From NCBI RefSeq assembly GCF_910592395.1, contig NC_088310.1, positions 14,517,501 through 14,581,500 of the forward strand: DNA of 64,000 nucleotides, read 5' to 3'. The DNA comes from Lineus longissimus (lineage: Eukaryota > Nemertea > Pilidiophora > Heteronemertea > Lineidae). Positions 22,904 through 34,544 of the stretch are shown here, one piece after another (positions within the stretch are counted from its first letter, which is position 1; every line of letters begins with the position of its first letter). The notes below the pieces were generated by a model. That model had not been told where the DNA came from and did not search any database. It was given only the letters and a program-made list of their open reading frames with translations. A program made the translations under genes and the position numbers.

Positions 22904-23539
22904 ATCTTTTTTTTTATATAATTTTTATTTTCAAAAGTATCACACAATACAGAATATCATACAGCAATACAAAACAGGTACGTGTACATTTGAATTTTTT
23001 TTTTTTTTTTTTTAAACAGACACCGTTCCCCCTCCCCTCTCCCCCCCCCCCCTACGCACACACACCCTTACCCTTTCCCCTGGATAGTACTACATGAAAA
23101 GCTGTTTGTGACTGTTCATCCCGCAGAGCTAGTGATTCCATTTTTTATTCCTGTTTTTCAATTTTTTTTTCCTTTAAAGCGCCAACATAATCGTTTCGTT
23201 CAAGGTATTTAGATTTTAGGTTTGTTGGGCATTTTCCCCTGTCCGTCAAGCCTGGACCACCTGGAACCACCCTGAGTGCAGTTCCTGGGTGGTACCAAGC
23301 GGTGCATAACCCAGCGGGAGGGAAAGTCGCCTTTAATCATGTTGTTCCAGATTTTGTTTGTCGAATATGGACCACCTGGAACCACCCGGAGTGTAGTTCC
23401 TGGGTGGCACCAAGCGGTGCATAAATCGGGAAATCTTTTTAACATTCGTCCAGCAGAGCTAATGGTTCCCATTTTTCTTCATATTTTTCGATTTTGTTAT
23501 TTTTACGAGCTAGCAGAAATTCTTTAAGTTCAAGGTATT

Positions 23540-23969
23540 TTAAGTTATACAAGAACTTCCTGAAGGTTGGTTGTTTATTTGTTTTTTGGAATTGTAAATA
23601 AACTGCTTCGCACAGAAGACCACTGTGGAGAATAAAGCATTTTTTGATCCATAGAACACATTTGTTTGACATATCTTTTCAGTTAAGTGTCTTTCCATCA
23701 TAGCAATTAAGTCATTCCAAAATACTTGCACACACCTACAGGACCAAGATAGATGATAGATTGTTTCCTGATGAATAGTACAGAAAGTACACAAATCCAG
23801 ATCTTTTATTTTCCATTTCTTTAACCAATAATTGTTTACTAAAATATCATGTAGGAATCTAAACTGGAAATTTCTTGTCTTTACATCTGTGATTGATTTA
23901 TGACATATTCCAAAAATTTGAGTTTTTGTAAGTTCCTTTGGATCCACATACTTAGCTGTTCTTAAACTA
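23540..23969 (-). pseudogene. LINE ORF2, C-terminal part
   Basis: Encodes the end of a Tx1/L1-type ORF2 protein, including the TKTQIFGICHK segment, the RNFQFRFLHDIL segment and a C-T-F-C...H...C cysteine/histidine motif typical of the C-terminus of this group. It is the direct in-frame continuation of the ORF2 fragment that breaks off at 30064; the reading frame passes through the TA shared by both borders. Confidence 0.8.
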
Positions 23970-24346
23970 TAACTCACACAACGTAGTGAGTGTAATGGTT
24001 ACGTATGTATACACTGTATGTAAAGTGTAAACAAAATTCTTATATCCATCATGTCCATCGAATCTGAAAAAATTTGTACAGACCCATGACAATTCTGGTT
24101 CCGGTACAGTTTGTCGCATTCCATATGGGCCGCGTGTTGGCCGATCCTGCATTCATGACGCACCGCACCCACAGTTACGACGTCGGACGCGAATCCCATT
24201 GTTTCCTTCCTCGTGACGCAATTATTTCATGACGTCATGAGCCATTGACCATTCACACAAGTAGATTTATTCACACCGGTGCCACTGAAGTGCGGGTGTG
24301 GGACATCATGTAATTAAAAATCGTCTGCTAGGACATACAGGACAAC

Positions 24347-24422
24347 GTTCGGAATAAAATGCCATATAGACAACTACGTCTTTTCTCTCTCCCAGCCCCA
24401 TGTACATGCCCAATACATTACA
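24347..24422 (+). repeat. 5' LTR remnant
   Basis: 76 bp identical, except for one base, to 29799-29874, the last 76 bp of the 3' LTR. The first ~105 bp of the LTR are missing. TGGCGAC immediately after it may be the start of the primer-binding site. Confidence 0.8.
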
Positions 24423-25610
24423 ATGGCGACGAGTTTACTGGGGTGTATTGGTGAACTCCAAGAAGGGGAGGACTTCGAGGAATACACAGAAAGGCTAGAA
24501 CAATTCTGCATAGCCAACGAAATCAAGGACGAAACGAAGAAACGTGCGTTTTTCCTGAGCGTCGTGGGACCAAAAACATACGGACTAGTGAAAACGTTGT
24601 TAGCTCCCGAAAATCCGTCAACGAAAACGTACAAAGAGCTGGTAAAATTGATCAAGGAACATTTAAGTCCCAAACCTATAGTGATAGCGGAGAGGTACAA
24701 ATTCTATAATCGGAAGCAGAATCCGGGAGAATCCGTCACACAGTTTGCAACGGAACAAAGGAAGTTAGCAGAAAAGTGTGATTTTCGAGACTTTCTAAAG
24801 CAAGTGTTGAGGGATATGTTTGTGATCGGACTTTCAAATCGTGCAGCGCAGAAAAAGTTACTCAGTGAAACGGACCTTGATTTGCAGAAAGCCTTTCAAA
24901 TCGCACTCGGTCACGAAATGGCTGAGAAAAACGTGAACCAAATACACCCTAAGGACCCACATGACATCGGGAAAGTAGAAACGGATAGGCCGAGACCAGT
25001 GTATGCAACGTGCCAAAGATGCGGCAAGAACAATCATAGACCTGAGGACTGTTTCTATCGGGAAGCAGAATGTAGCCTTTGTTACGAACGAGGACATATC
25101 CGTAGAATGTGCAAATTAAAGCGGGAGCGACGATTTCAAAATCGGGATAACGATACGAGACAAGCCCAATCAGGTCGGCGAAAGAACAAACGTTCATCTA
25201 AAGTCAAATATACGGAAGAGAAATATCGGGACGAATCAGAACCGAGTGATTCGGAGGCAGAGAATTACATTGGAAAAGCCGAACATTTGAACTATGTAAA
25301 AAGCTCCAGAAACGAAAAATATCCGAAAATCTTGTTGGATGTTTCAATGAACGGTAAACAGATACAGATGGAGTTGGACACAGGTGCCGCAGTATCCCTC
25401 ATCTCAAAAAGACTATACCAATCATATCTGAAAAAACGTGTGCCGTTAGAACCGTGTGATATCAAACTTCGAACCATTACCGGGGACAGTATACCTGTTG
25501 TCGGAATGTGCAGGGTTAACGTATGTTACGAAGGACAGTCCGCAGAATGTTTACCATTATACGTGGTGAAAAGTGACAGACCTGCCTTGTTTGGTCGTGA
25601 TTGGCTTTAG
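24423..25610 (+). pseudogene. gag-pro: Ty3/Gypsy Gag-protease
   Basis: A 395-codon frame beginning right after the 5' LTR. The N-terminal half is a capsid-like Gag. Two CCHC zinc knuckles follow (C-x2-C-x4-H-x4-C each, about residues 198-231). An aspartic protease has its active site LDTGAAVSLI at about residue 317 and FGRDWL at the end. The natural frame would run on into reverse transcriptase, but a PIF/Harbinger element inserted at 25609 creates the stop codon at 25608-25610. Gag and protease themselves look undamaged. Confidence 0.9.
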
Positions 25611-26271
25611 CTAGATTTACATTTATACGTTTTATAGTCCGTATATCGTATGCGTTTAACGCATCCGTCCAACGAAAATTTTTCAACACATGCTTAACCA
25701 TTTGCGCATTCACATATCTCCGACAACTGCATAAAACGGGTGCGTTTAAGCGCATACGTTGGTCGAAGCCAACGCATCCGTGCTATCAGGTACGTGAACG
25801 GATAGAAATTCCTTTGAAATGACGTCATTTTGATACATACTGCCAGCCTCTCCCTTGGGCAGATCACTTCCCTTGTTCTGCTGTGTTTTTGTATGTCGGC
25901 GGCAATGTAGTGTAGTACCTCGGCTAATTGATCATGATTAAGTCGAAAGTATTTCACAAACTTGTCCTCGTCACTTTCCAGGTCAATTGCAACAAGAGTG
26001 TAGTAGTCTCCATGGGATTTTCTTTTTTTCAATATATCATGTACCCAGAACCGTCTTTCCTCTTCCTGGCCTTGACAGTTTCATATGCAAGTGCACAGAC
26101 CAACATATCGACATCTTTGTCGGAAGATTCCATATTGACGAATGACCTGACGGATCCGTTTTGCCCTTAATAAAGCGCTCGATATGACGTATAAATGTGT
26201 ATCGGAACCTCGGATGCTGGAAATGGAAACGTATCACGCATCCGTTTCAATGTATACATGTAAATCTGGCT
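25609..26271 (-). mobile_element. PIF/Harbinger element inside the retrotransposon
   Basis: Terminal inverted repeats AGCTAGATTTACA and TGTAAATCTGGCT (one mismatch over 13 bp, similarity continuing a few bases further). The flanks TTT (25606-25608) and TTA (26272-26274) fit a 3 bp TTA duplication with one change. Removing it restores the protease-reverse transcriptase reading frame. 663 bp, so an internally deleted derivative. Confidence 0.85.
25694..26032 (-). pseudogene. PIF/Harbinger (HARBI1-like) transposase, N-terminal fragment
   Basis: The frame encodes the conserved start of Harbinger nucleases: HGDYYTLVAID, then KFVKYFRLNHDQLAEVLHYI and the PRERLAVCIK block that normally precedes the catalytic DDE domain. 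The rest of the transposase is absent; the frame drifts into unrelated residues after about residue 70. It lies wholly within the element 25609-26271. Confidence 0.75.
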
Positions 26272-27554
26272 TTAGTAAGCTCAGAATCAATTGGAACTGC
26301 GTAAATATCCACTCGATCAGTACAAGCCTACGGGGGTCTTCCAGAGGCAACCCAGAACTTGAAGCCTTATTGCACAAATACCAAGATGTGTTCAATTCCA
26401 AGTTGGGAAAGGCGAAGAATTTCAAAGCACATTTCCGAGTGAAAGAGGGAGCAGAACCCCTCTTTTACAAATCCAGACCGGTTCCTTACGCAATTCGAGA
26501 GGAAGTGAACGAATCAATTTTAGCCATGGAACGTGATGGCGTACCGGAAAAAGTCGAATACTCGGACTGGGCTGCTCCAATTGTTCCGGTCAGAAAAGCG
26601 AATGGGACTATACGCATTTGTGGTGATTTTAAGGTTACCATCAATAAGAGTCTCGAAAACCCGGAACACCCTATGCCGAATGCTGATGAAATATACCAGA
26701 GCCTAAATGGAGGGAAAGAGTTCTCGAAATTAGACTTGTCTATTGCGTACCAACATATCAAACTCGACGAAGAATCCCGGAAATACGTCACTATAAACAC
26801 GCCCTTGGGACTATTTCGTTACACAAGGCTTCCGTACGGCGTATCCTGTGCACCGCAACTGTTCCAATCATATATGGACAGAGTCTTGCAAGGGTTATCA
26901 TCTGGCTGTAACCTTGATGACATTATTACGTCGGGAGTCGACGACTCTGAACACTTGAGTAACTTAGAACAGATACTTAAGAGACTGTTAGATAATGGAC
27001 TTGTTTGTAACTTGCCAAAATGTGCGTTCATGTTGCCCTCTCTGAAATATCTAAGTTTCGTAGTAGATGAAGAAGGACTACACTTAGACGATGACGCAAT
27101 CGCTGCGGTACGAGATGCACCAAGGCCACAATCGAAAACGGACGTTCAGTCGTTCTTAGGGCTCGTAAATCACTATCGGAGATACGTACCAAATATGTCC
27201 TCAATCGCAACTCCGATATCAGACCTGTTGCGCAAGGATAAAAAATGGGAATGGTCACCGGCCTGTGAAGATGCGTTCTGTGAAATCAAACGTATACTGA
27301 CTTCGGAAGCAGGGGTTTTAGTACATTATGACCCTAAGAAACCGCTGGTATTAGCCGTAGATGCTTCACCTAAAGGACTAGGAGCTGTTATCTCACATGT
27401 CACTAAAGAAGGGGAAAAACCGATTGCATACGCCTCAAGAACATTATCGAAAGCGGAGAGCAACTACTCCCAAATCGAACGCGAGGGACTTGCGATAATT
27501 TTCGGCCTCCGGAAATTTCATCAGCCGTATACGGTTGAAAGTTTACCCTCATAA
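26272..27554 (+). pseudogene. pol: Ty3/Gypsy reverse transcriptase-RNase H
   Basis: The open frame extends left into the Harbinger end, but true pol sequence begins at about 26272. Visible: the RT fingers (WAAPIVPVRKANGTIRICGDF), first catalytic Asp in KLDLSIAYQ, LPYGVSCAPQLFQ, and the catalytic pair as NLDD where Y/F-x-DD is usual, followed by the connection domain and RNase H (LAVDASPKGLGAV, IAYASRTLS). The frame breaks at about 27525-27555; the RNase H end (TDNKPLSLIFG) continues in another frame. Inactive. Confidence 0.85.
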
Positions 27555-27670
27555 CTGACAACAAACCGCTTAGTCTGATATTTGGTCGAAAAAAAGGAAT
27601 ACCAGGAATATCAGCCTATGACTATGAAATTCAGTTACGGACATCTAAACAAAACGGCCATGCTGACGCC

Positions 27671-28483
27671 TTGTCCCGCCTACCTATTCAGTCGGGGGAA
27701 CCGCTGCCCGCTACGGCAATCAACTGGACTGCCGAAGCAACCGCCTTGAACATTGCGCAAATTAATTCTTTACCAATTACCGCCAAGGACATTTTAAAGG
27801 AAACTAGAAGAGATCCAGTACTGTCAAGAGTGTTACACTACTCTGTATCAGGTTTGCCTCAGGCGGATGGGTTAGACAAGGACTTACAGCAATATCAAAG
27901 GCGCAGGGATGAAATAACCACCGAAGAAGGCTGTCTTTTGTGGGGAACTCGAATAATTGTGCCTCAGAAATTCCGAGAACAAATTCTAAGTGAACTGCAC
28001 AGTAATCATCCCGGTATTGTGCGCATGAAAGGATTAGCTAGGCTACATACATGGTGGCCTGGAATTGATCGCGAAAAAGAAACCATTGTTCAGAAGTGTA
28101 GTGAATGTCAGGAACTACAAGCAAAACCACCACGTGCCGAGGGGAACCCATGGAAATGGCCTTCCGGTCCTTGGCATCGCGTCCATGTTGATTTCGCGGG
28201 TCTATTTCAAGGAGAGAACTATTTCTTCATACTAGTCGATGCATTCTCAAAATGGCCGGAGGTCCACAAATTGCGGTCAATTACAGCGGAATCGACGATA
28301 AACATGCTGCGGAAAATCTTCTGTCAGAATGGTGTGCCAGTCGAACTGGTGTCGGATAACGGTCCTCAATTTGTTTCGAGGGAATTTTGTGAATCCATGA
28401 GAGCTAATGGTATTAGACATATTTTAACACCGCCATATCACCCCAGTTCAAATGGCGAAGCGGAACGCTTTGTCTTGCGGTAG
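27671..28483 (+). pseudogene. int: Ty3/Gypsy integrase, C-terminally truncated
   Basis: The HHCC zinc domain (His110, His113, Cys143, Cys146 of this frame) and the catalytic D,D-35-E core (Asp174, Asp229, Glu265) are all present. The frame stops five residues after the catalytic Glu and no C-terminal domain follows; sequence from about 28484 on belongs to another insertion. The integration domain core looks intact, but the protein is truncated and separated from RT by frameshifts. Confidence 0.85.
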
Positions 28484-28882
28484 GTCTCGTGGTTGCCATT
28501 GTTTGCAAAGCATCCAAGGAGTTTGATCATAATCACATACAGTCAAGTTCAACTTTAGTTTAAAGTTGAATATGCATCAACATTATAGCCACTGGTATAG
28601 GCGAAACAATATTTATTGTGATCTGGAGAGTCGCCCCACCAAGACATGCCATGGCTTTGCTTTCCCATTATAAGAATTCATTTTCCAAGTCAAAAGACCC
28701 CGGCTCATTTTGGTGAAACTCTTAGTGAAATCGATTAAAAAAACAACTCCACAAAATGTGCTGAATAACGCTGTTGTACAATAGAAAAGGCCCGGGATTC
28801 TCAAAGCTGGTATACCGGCTTCTGGCCAGGGTTCAAAGGGTTAATATAACAGAGTAAAACATAACGAATGCGTAGGCCTACC

Positions 28883-29330
28883 TTCAGCTGTTTAGGTCTC
28901 GGTTGATCATGATATACAGCTGTGTCAGCCGTGTCTATCCCCCCTTCTATACCACGGATCCTGGTATTGCCCAGGATGCCGATGATGCAGTTGTCGGCAT
29001 CGGTCATCGCCGGTGTCTGGGTGGTTTCAAGCGGCACGTTTCCAGTTTTCTCGGCTTGTATCCGCTCTTGGCAAGCCTTTTTCTTTGTTCTTGTCTTGAG
29101 GTCTTCCCACTTTTTTTAATTTCCACGGTAGTGCGTAAACACGGCGAGATTGAATTGATCCGGAAAGATATATTTTTCCAGATACCATTCTTCCTCTGCA
29201 TGGTCACCAAATCATTGAACTTTGAGCTGAGGATGGTCCAACTTTGTTCAACCGATTCTACCAACTTCTCCACCTCTTTGGGAGTGAAATTTGGCTTTCG
29301 TGTCTTCATCCGATCATCCATCATGCGTGT
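28883..29330 (-). pseudogene. Myb/SANT-like (NAIF1/MSANTD-type) exon
   Basis: Start probably at one of the ATGs near 29312-29324. The protein has RKPNFTPKEVEKLVESVE, a trihelix of the Myb/SANT-like type, then a basic KKSGKTSRQEQRKRL segment. In a shifted frame (about 28883-29037) come TDADNCIIGILG and GIEGGIDTAD, the conserved region that follows in such proteins. A donor GCTGAAG|GTAGGC ends the exon. PIF/Harbinger elements encode a Myb-like partner of this type, so this is probably a second Harbinger-derived insertion, occupying about 28484-29640. I did not find its inverted repeats. Confidence 0.6.
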
Positions 29331-29693
29331 GTAATAGACAAATGCGGAATGATTACATGGAATGCATTCCTCCTTACGAGATGCACTACACAGGTGCGGG
29401 ACGCAATTAGCGCTAGCGTTGTGACATGGTTGCGTTAGCTTTATGAATATCACGCAACGCAAACTAAAAGTTCCCGCAACCTCCATGCACACGCAGATTG
29501 CTTTGACACTTCTGCGCGGGCTCAGTGAATTGGCTCCTGAGTTATAGTTGAAATGTGGCCTTATATTTACATGTATTTGGTGTTTTAGTTGTGGTGCTGG
29601 TACTTGAAGATTTATGGGTGAATTTTACTTTAAGGTGGTAGGGAACTGTTTTATTTCAAAGTCTAGAGGACATTATAAATAAGGAGGGAAGAG

Positions 29694-29874
29694 TGTTATG
29701 TATTCAGAGTTCTATTTCAATATTATCCCCTTAGCCTTTACCTGTAATAGACACCCATGTTATGTGATTATTTGTGCTATGTAACACGTTCTAGTTTAGT
29801 TCGGAATAAAATGCCATATAGACAACAACGTCTTTTCTCTCTCCCAGCCCCATGTACATGCCCAATACATTACA
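29694..29874 (+). repeat. 3' LTR
   Basis: 181 bp, begins TGTTATG directly after the polypurine tract and ends CATTACA. It contains GGAATAAAATG (29803-29813), a possible polyadenylation signal. Confidence 0.8.
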
Positions 29875-29893
29875 CATGTCACTTTTAGAGAAC

Positions 29894-29955
29894 GGGGGAG
29901 GGGGTTTGGGGGAGGGGGTTTGGGGGAGGGGGTTTGGGGGAGGGGGTTTGGGGGA
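29894..29955 (+). repeat. G-rich tandem repeat, 15 bp unit
   Basis: Four units of GGGGGAGGGGGTTTG inside family A copy 2; the orthologous place in copy 1 (5260-5305) has fewer units. Strong G-quadruplex potential on the plus strand. Confidence 0.85.
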
Positions 29956-30063
29956 CTTATCCCCCAATGTACTGGCTAAATATGTCAGAAGGACGGGGGT
30001 TTGGGGGGCTCCCCCATGTCAAACAGTTGTGTGAGTTCACTAGAGCTTGCTCTTTACATATTA

Positions 30064-33000
30064 ATCTGTTTGTTGTGAGTTCTTTTTCATTATATATTTG
30101 TAGATTTGGTTGGATCTTACTTTTTCGAGAGTGGTGTTGTTGATTTTGAGAACTTTTTCAGTTTTTTTAGGTATATTTTGATACGACTTCTTAATTATGC
30201 TGGTGAGTGTGTGCCACTTAAACCTGTCTGTTCTTGGGAGCCCTTTTAGTTCAATTTGGTCAAACGAGATTTTTGTTCCATCAGGATTATAGAGATCTTG
30301 GATATAATCGATTCCCAAGTTATGAAAAGATTTGTATAGACACGGTCCTTTGTTCTTGATTAACCTTTTGTTGTACCAAATGAAGTTTTCTTTTGAACAT
30401 TGACCCCAGTCTGACCAATTTTTTAAAATTTCAACGTAAAATACAGGGATCTTATCCGTTGAATTGAGTGATGCAATATCATGATCAGCCCGTATCAATA
30501 GGTCGATGTTAATACTGCTGTCACTTAGAAAGTTTCTAAACAGTTTTTTCCACACATGGTCTTCTGAAAACAGAAATCTTTTCATCCAAATTATTCGGTT
30601 TGTTTTGATCATCGATCTAACATCAGGCATATTAATGCCGCCTTCATCGAGGTTCTTTGTTATTATGGTTCTTTTCAATTTTGGTTTACCGCCAGACCAT
30701 AAGAAGTCATAAATTAACGTTTCCAAGTCTTTGATGTATTTTTCTGGCATTGGGATGGCGCTTGTAGTATAAAGAAACTAAAAGTTTTGATAATAAGCGT
30801 TTTCCCCAATAGGGTGAGGTTTCTGCATTTTCAGCTATCCAAAAGTTGTTTACATTTTTTTATTCTTGCTCCGAAGTTTAGTTCTGTATTTGCGGCATCA
30901 TTATAAGAAACATACACCCCTAAAACTCTTATGGGGTGTTTTGGCCATGAGATCCCTAATGGGTTTTCTATGCTATGTTTAAGTGATCCAACCCATGCGC
31001 CTTCTGTTTTATCTTTATTTAATTTTAGTCCGGAAAAAGATCCGAAGGTGTTTACTTCTTTAAGAAACAATTTTGCTGATTTGATGTTTGCTAGAGTTCC
31101 ATTGGTATCATCTGCAAATTGAATTAGTTCAAGTTGTTCTTTTCCAATTGTAATGCCTTCAATTTCTTTGTTTTGTCTGATGCTGCTAGCCAAGATTTCC
31201 ACCACAAGTAGAAAAAGATAAGGGGACAATGGGTCCCCCTGACGGACTCCCCTCTCTATTCAAAAATAGCCTGTTGTAGTTCCATTATTTATGACACAGC
31301 TAGAGATGTTTTTGTAGAATGTTTCAATCCATTTAATCAGAGAATCACCAAAGTTAAATTTTTTCATTGTTAATTTGAGGAAGTCCAAGTCGACAGAGTC
31401 GAATGCTTTTTCGAAGCTGATATTTATCAATACTCCAGGAATGTTTTTAATGTTACAGTGGAATAGAATATCTGAAATTGTTCTATTATTGTTTGTGATT
31501 TGCCTGCCATTTACATATCCTGTTTGGTTTGAGTGCATTATATTTGGTAATATTTTTTTAATCCGTTCAGCAAGTGCTTTGGAACCTATTTTATAGTCAA
31601 CATTTAGCATAGAAATGGGACGCCAATTCTTTAGTAATTGCCTGTCTTTCCCTTTATCGAGAAGAGTAATGATAGCCTGACACTGAGATGTGGACAATTC
31701 CCCAATGTTATACCCTGTATTCAGTGATTCCAGAAGTACACTCCCAATTAAACCCAACAACTTTTGCTGTAATTCTGCTGTAATTCCGTCATTACCTGGC
31801 GCCTTATTGGATTTAAATGAATTTAGACTATTTTTTAATTCTTCAAGCGTGAGATGTCCTTCACAACTGTTTCGTTCTTCATCTGATAATTGATTTATTT
31901 CAATTTCATTTAGGGACTCAAGTTTTTCTTGTTTGGTTTTTGTATTTTTATTACTGTATAGGTCTTGATAAAAGTCTTTTTGCATGTCCAAAATCTCTTT
32001 TGGTTTAGTTGTTTCGGTCCCATTTGCCTTTAACAATTTATTCATGGTTGTTTTTGATTTATTTTTTGAACACTTCCTAAGAAAGAAAGCATTATTTTTT
32101 CCCCCTTTTTCATACCACTCACATCTTGAGCGCAGTATTAAACCTTCCATTTTTTTATTATCAAGTTCTGTTAGGTTACTGACTATGTCAGCTTTTCGTC
32201 TTTCTAATTTTACCCTTTCTGTCTCATTTGTGCAACTGTCGATTTGTTCTTCGATTTTGCTTAGGTCTCCCTCCCATTCTTTTTGATTATTGCGGTGTTC
32301 ATTTGCCTGTTTCTTTCCATAGATGATTGATTCTTCCCTGATTTTATATTTCATAAACTCCCACATAATTCTTTTATCATGATAAAGGTGTTGGTCGTCT
32401 TAAATTAAATGAATCAGTTTTGTTAAGGATTTTACATAATTTTCCTCTTCCAGAAATGAGTTATTTAGTTTCCAACACCCTCTACCTTTTTCACTCTCAA
32501 AAGTTTTGATTTCTAATAGGATGGGAGAGTGGTCGCTTCTAATTGTTGAGAGTATGTCAGCCTTTTTGACAAAATCTACCAGGGATGTTGGCAATAACCA
32601 ATAATCTAGTCTGCTGGAGATTGCTGGTGTACGCTGTCGCCATGTGTATTGTCTTTTTTGTGGGTTTTTAATCCTCCATATATCCAGTAAATCATTTTCT
32701 TCTTTTAACTCTTCAATTATTCCCATTGTTTTTTTGTAGTTAGCCGAGAATTGTTTTGCTCCTCCTTTCCTATCTTTATCAAGGTCTTGGATGAGGTTGT
32801 AATCTCCACCAAATATAGGTATATATGCATCATTAGCATTACTTTGATTTTGCTTTAAATCTTTGAAAAATTTAATTTTTGCTTGATCAGAATTAGGTGC
32901 ATAGATATTTACAATACTGAAATGGGACCCTTGTATTTTACATTTCAGTTGAATCAGACGACCCTGGTTATCTTTGATGACTTCATCTACATGTATGTCC

Positions 33001-33231
33001 AATGATGACTTGGTCAAAATCATAACCCCTCTGGCATTGTGGGCACCATGATTGTAAATTATATCACCTCCCTATTGGTTTCGCCATAAGTGTTCATCTT
33101 TTGTAGTACTATGCGTTTCTTGCAATAAACAAATGTCAGTGTTTTTTCGCTTGATATATTCATTTTTCATCTCGTAGGCCCTTTACATTTAATGATATTA
33201 GTCTAAAATCACAAGTTAAGTTTCTAATCAT
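30064..33231 (-). pseudogene. LINE ORF2: endonuclease and reverse transcriptase
   Basis: Start ATG at 33231. The AP-endonuclease begins ISLNVKGLRDEK, continues in a shifted frame with LLQETHS, and after a TAG at about 33072 with NARGVMIL, IVNIYAPN, GDYN and SDHSPI (frame 33023-32400). The reverse transcriptase frame (32366-31260) has KAPGNDGI, NWRPISML and FEKAFDSVD. A shifted frame (31229-30831) has FADD, followed by a Tx1-type C-terminal region (30750-30064) with FLWSGGKPKLKR. At least three frameshifts or stops make it inactive. It breaks at the family A insertion and resumes at 23969. Confidence 0.85.
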
Positions 33232-34544
33232 TGGGTTCTATGTTTTGGAATTTTAGGGCTAAATTATCCACTGGACGACCAGACACAACAATACATGTAT
33301 CCACACTATCCTTTCCTCCCATCCCCTCTTACCAAATCACTACACAAAAGTATGAAAGCCAAGATAAAAATCCTGGCATTTCCCTGGTCCTCTAGACCCA
33401 ATTGTGTTTGTGTAGGCTTTGGTTAGCCACTGTCCCAGTTCCAGGATGCTCCCCAACAAGATTATTTATTCATTTTGAAGAGGACTTAATAATTACGACT
33501 TATACATTTAGATTCAAATAAAACCATGACTGTCTAGCCAATCCACACAATGCTACGCCACTATAGTCAATTGCATAATACTAGTGGACATGCTTTAGCT
33601 GTTGAAGAAATAATTATCTTATACTTATAAAACAAAACTATACCTTAATAATCAATTACTAGTAGTCATGCTTTGACTTTTCAAAAAAAAAAAAAAAAAA
33701 AAAAAGAGAAATTAATAAATGGAAACCCATCAACTTATACTGTTTAAAAAGTAAAGATTTCGCTACACTACCACAATTTGCACTGTTATATACTGGAACC
33801 CTCACCAGAATACATACACAAAACTACTCTTAAAACTCTGAAGCCGCTGCTCTGCCCAGTCAAGAAATGCGCACAGTCCATCCACAGTTTTATGATAAAT
33901 AACAATCACTCAATGCACTCTTAAAACTCTGAAGGCCTTGCTCTGGCCAGTCAAGAAATGCATGCAGTCCAACCACAGTTCTATTATAAGTCACAATCAA
34001 TTCATCAATAAACTCTGAAGGTCAAGGAATGCATTCAGTCTAACCACACTTCTACGATAAATCACAAATCAAAACTGCCATACAGACAGTGAAAAGAGCA
34101 CTTGGCATGAAATGAACAAAAGCTTGTGGATAATAATTTTTGTGTAGCCAGGGTTAAGGTCTACATGTAGGTGGCCATTTTGTGGCTCATAATATTTATT
34201 ATTTTGTGAACCAAGACCAATACAATAGTCTTGAACTACTGAAATGAACATTTGCCAGCAAAGGGGCCAAATATTAGACCCAGGACTACAAGTACAGAAT
34301 GTAAAAGGCCAATGCGCTCATTCCAACTGTCAGTAGGCCTAGGCCTAGATGATACTAATAGCACAATCCAAAACCCACGATGTAAGATAATAACACTGTT
34401 GCAAACTGTTGCCCATTGTATTGCTAAGTCCTATTCACACACATGGTTTGATCTTTCCTTCGAACAAAATTGAAAATTAGTCCCAACAGAAATTACACAT
34501 AGCCGACACCAACGTCTGTCAATATATTCCTATGTAACATAATT
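33232..34544. other. LINE ORF1-ORF2 spacer with tandem repeats
   Basis: A 1.3 kb spacer, long for this kind of element. It holds an A-run (about 33684-33705) and a ~91 bp tandem repeat from about 33827 to 34075 (two full units and a partial one; shared words 'ttaaaactctgaag', 'cagtcaagaaatgc'). No coding frame recognised. Confidence 0.6.

Larger units (their letters stand above)
24347..29874 (+). mobile_element. Ty3/Gypsy LTR retrotransposon
   Basis: Order: truncated 5' LTR, gag-protease, RT-RNase H, integrase, foreign insertion, polypurine tract AAGGAGGGAAGAG (29681-29693), 3' LTR (TGTTATG...CATTACA, 29694-29874). No envelope-like frame. It inserted into family A copy 2. The surviving 76 bp LTR overlap differs at one base, suggesting modest age, although truncation limits the estimate. 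Confidence 0.9.
23972..30061 (-). mobile_element. TA-flanked hairpin-ended element (family A), copy 2, split by an LTR retrotransposon
   Basis: Family A sequence is present at 23972-24346 and 29875-30061, reversed relative to 5175-6332. Borders: TA (23970-23971) then ACTCACACAACG, and ...CTTTACATAT then TA (30062-30063). The LINE reading frame is restored when the block and one TA are removed, so this is the unit that landed in the LINE. The middle of the element (matching about 5312-5980 of copy 1) is missing, apparently lost with part of the 5' LTR. Confidence 0.8.

Noticed and set aside
22816-23097. Plus-strand open frame ending in a proline-rich stretch
   Set aside because: It runs through the LINE 3' tail and a T/C-rich low-complexity tract; not coding.
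24858-25477. Long minus-strand open frames opposite the gag-protease gene
   Set aside because: They are shadows of a clearly coding plus-strand frame with zinc knuckles and a protease; no family resemblance on the minus strand.
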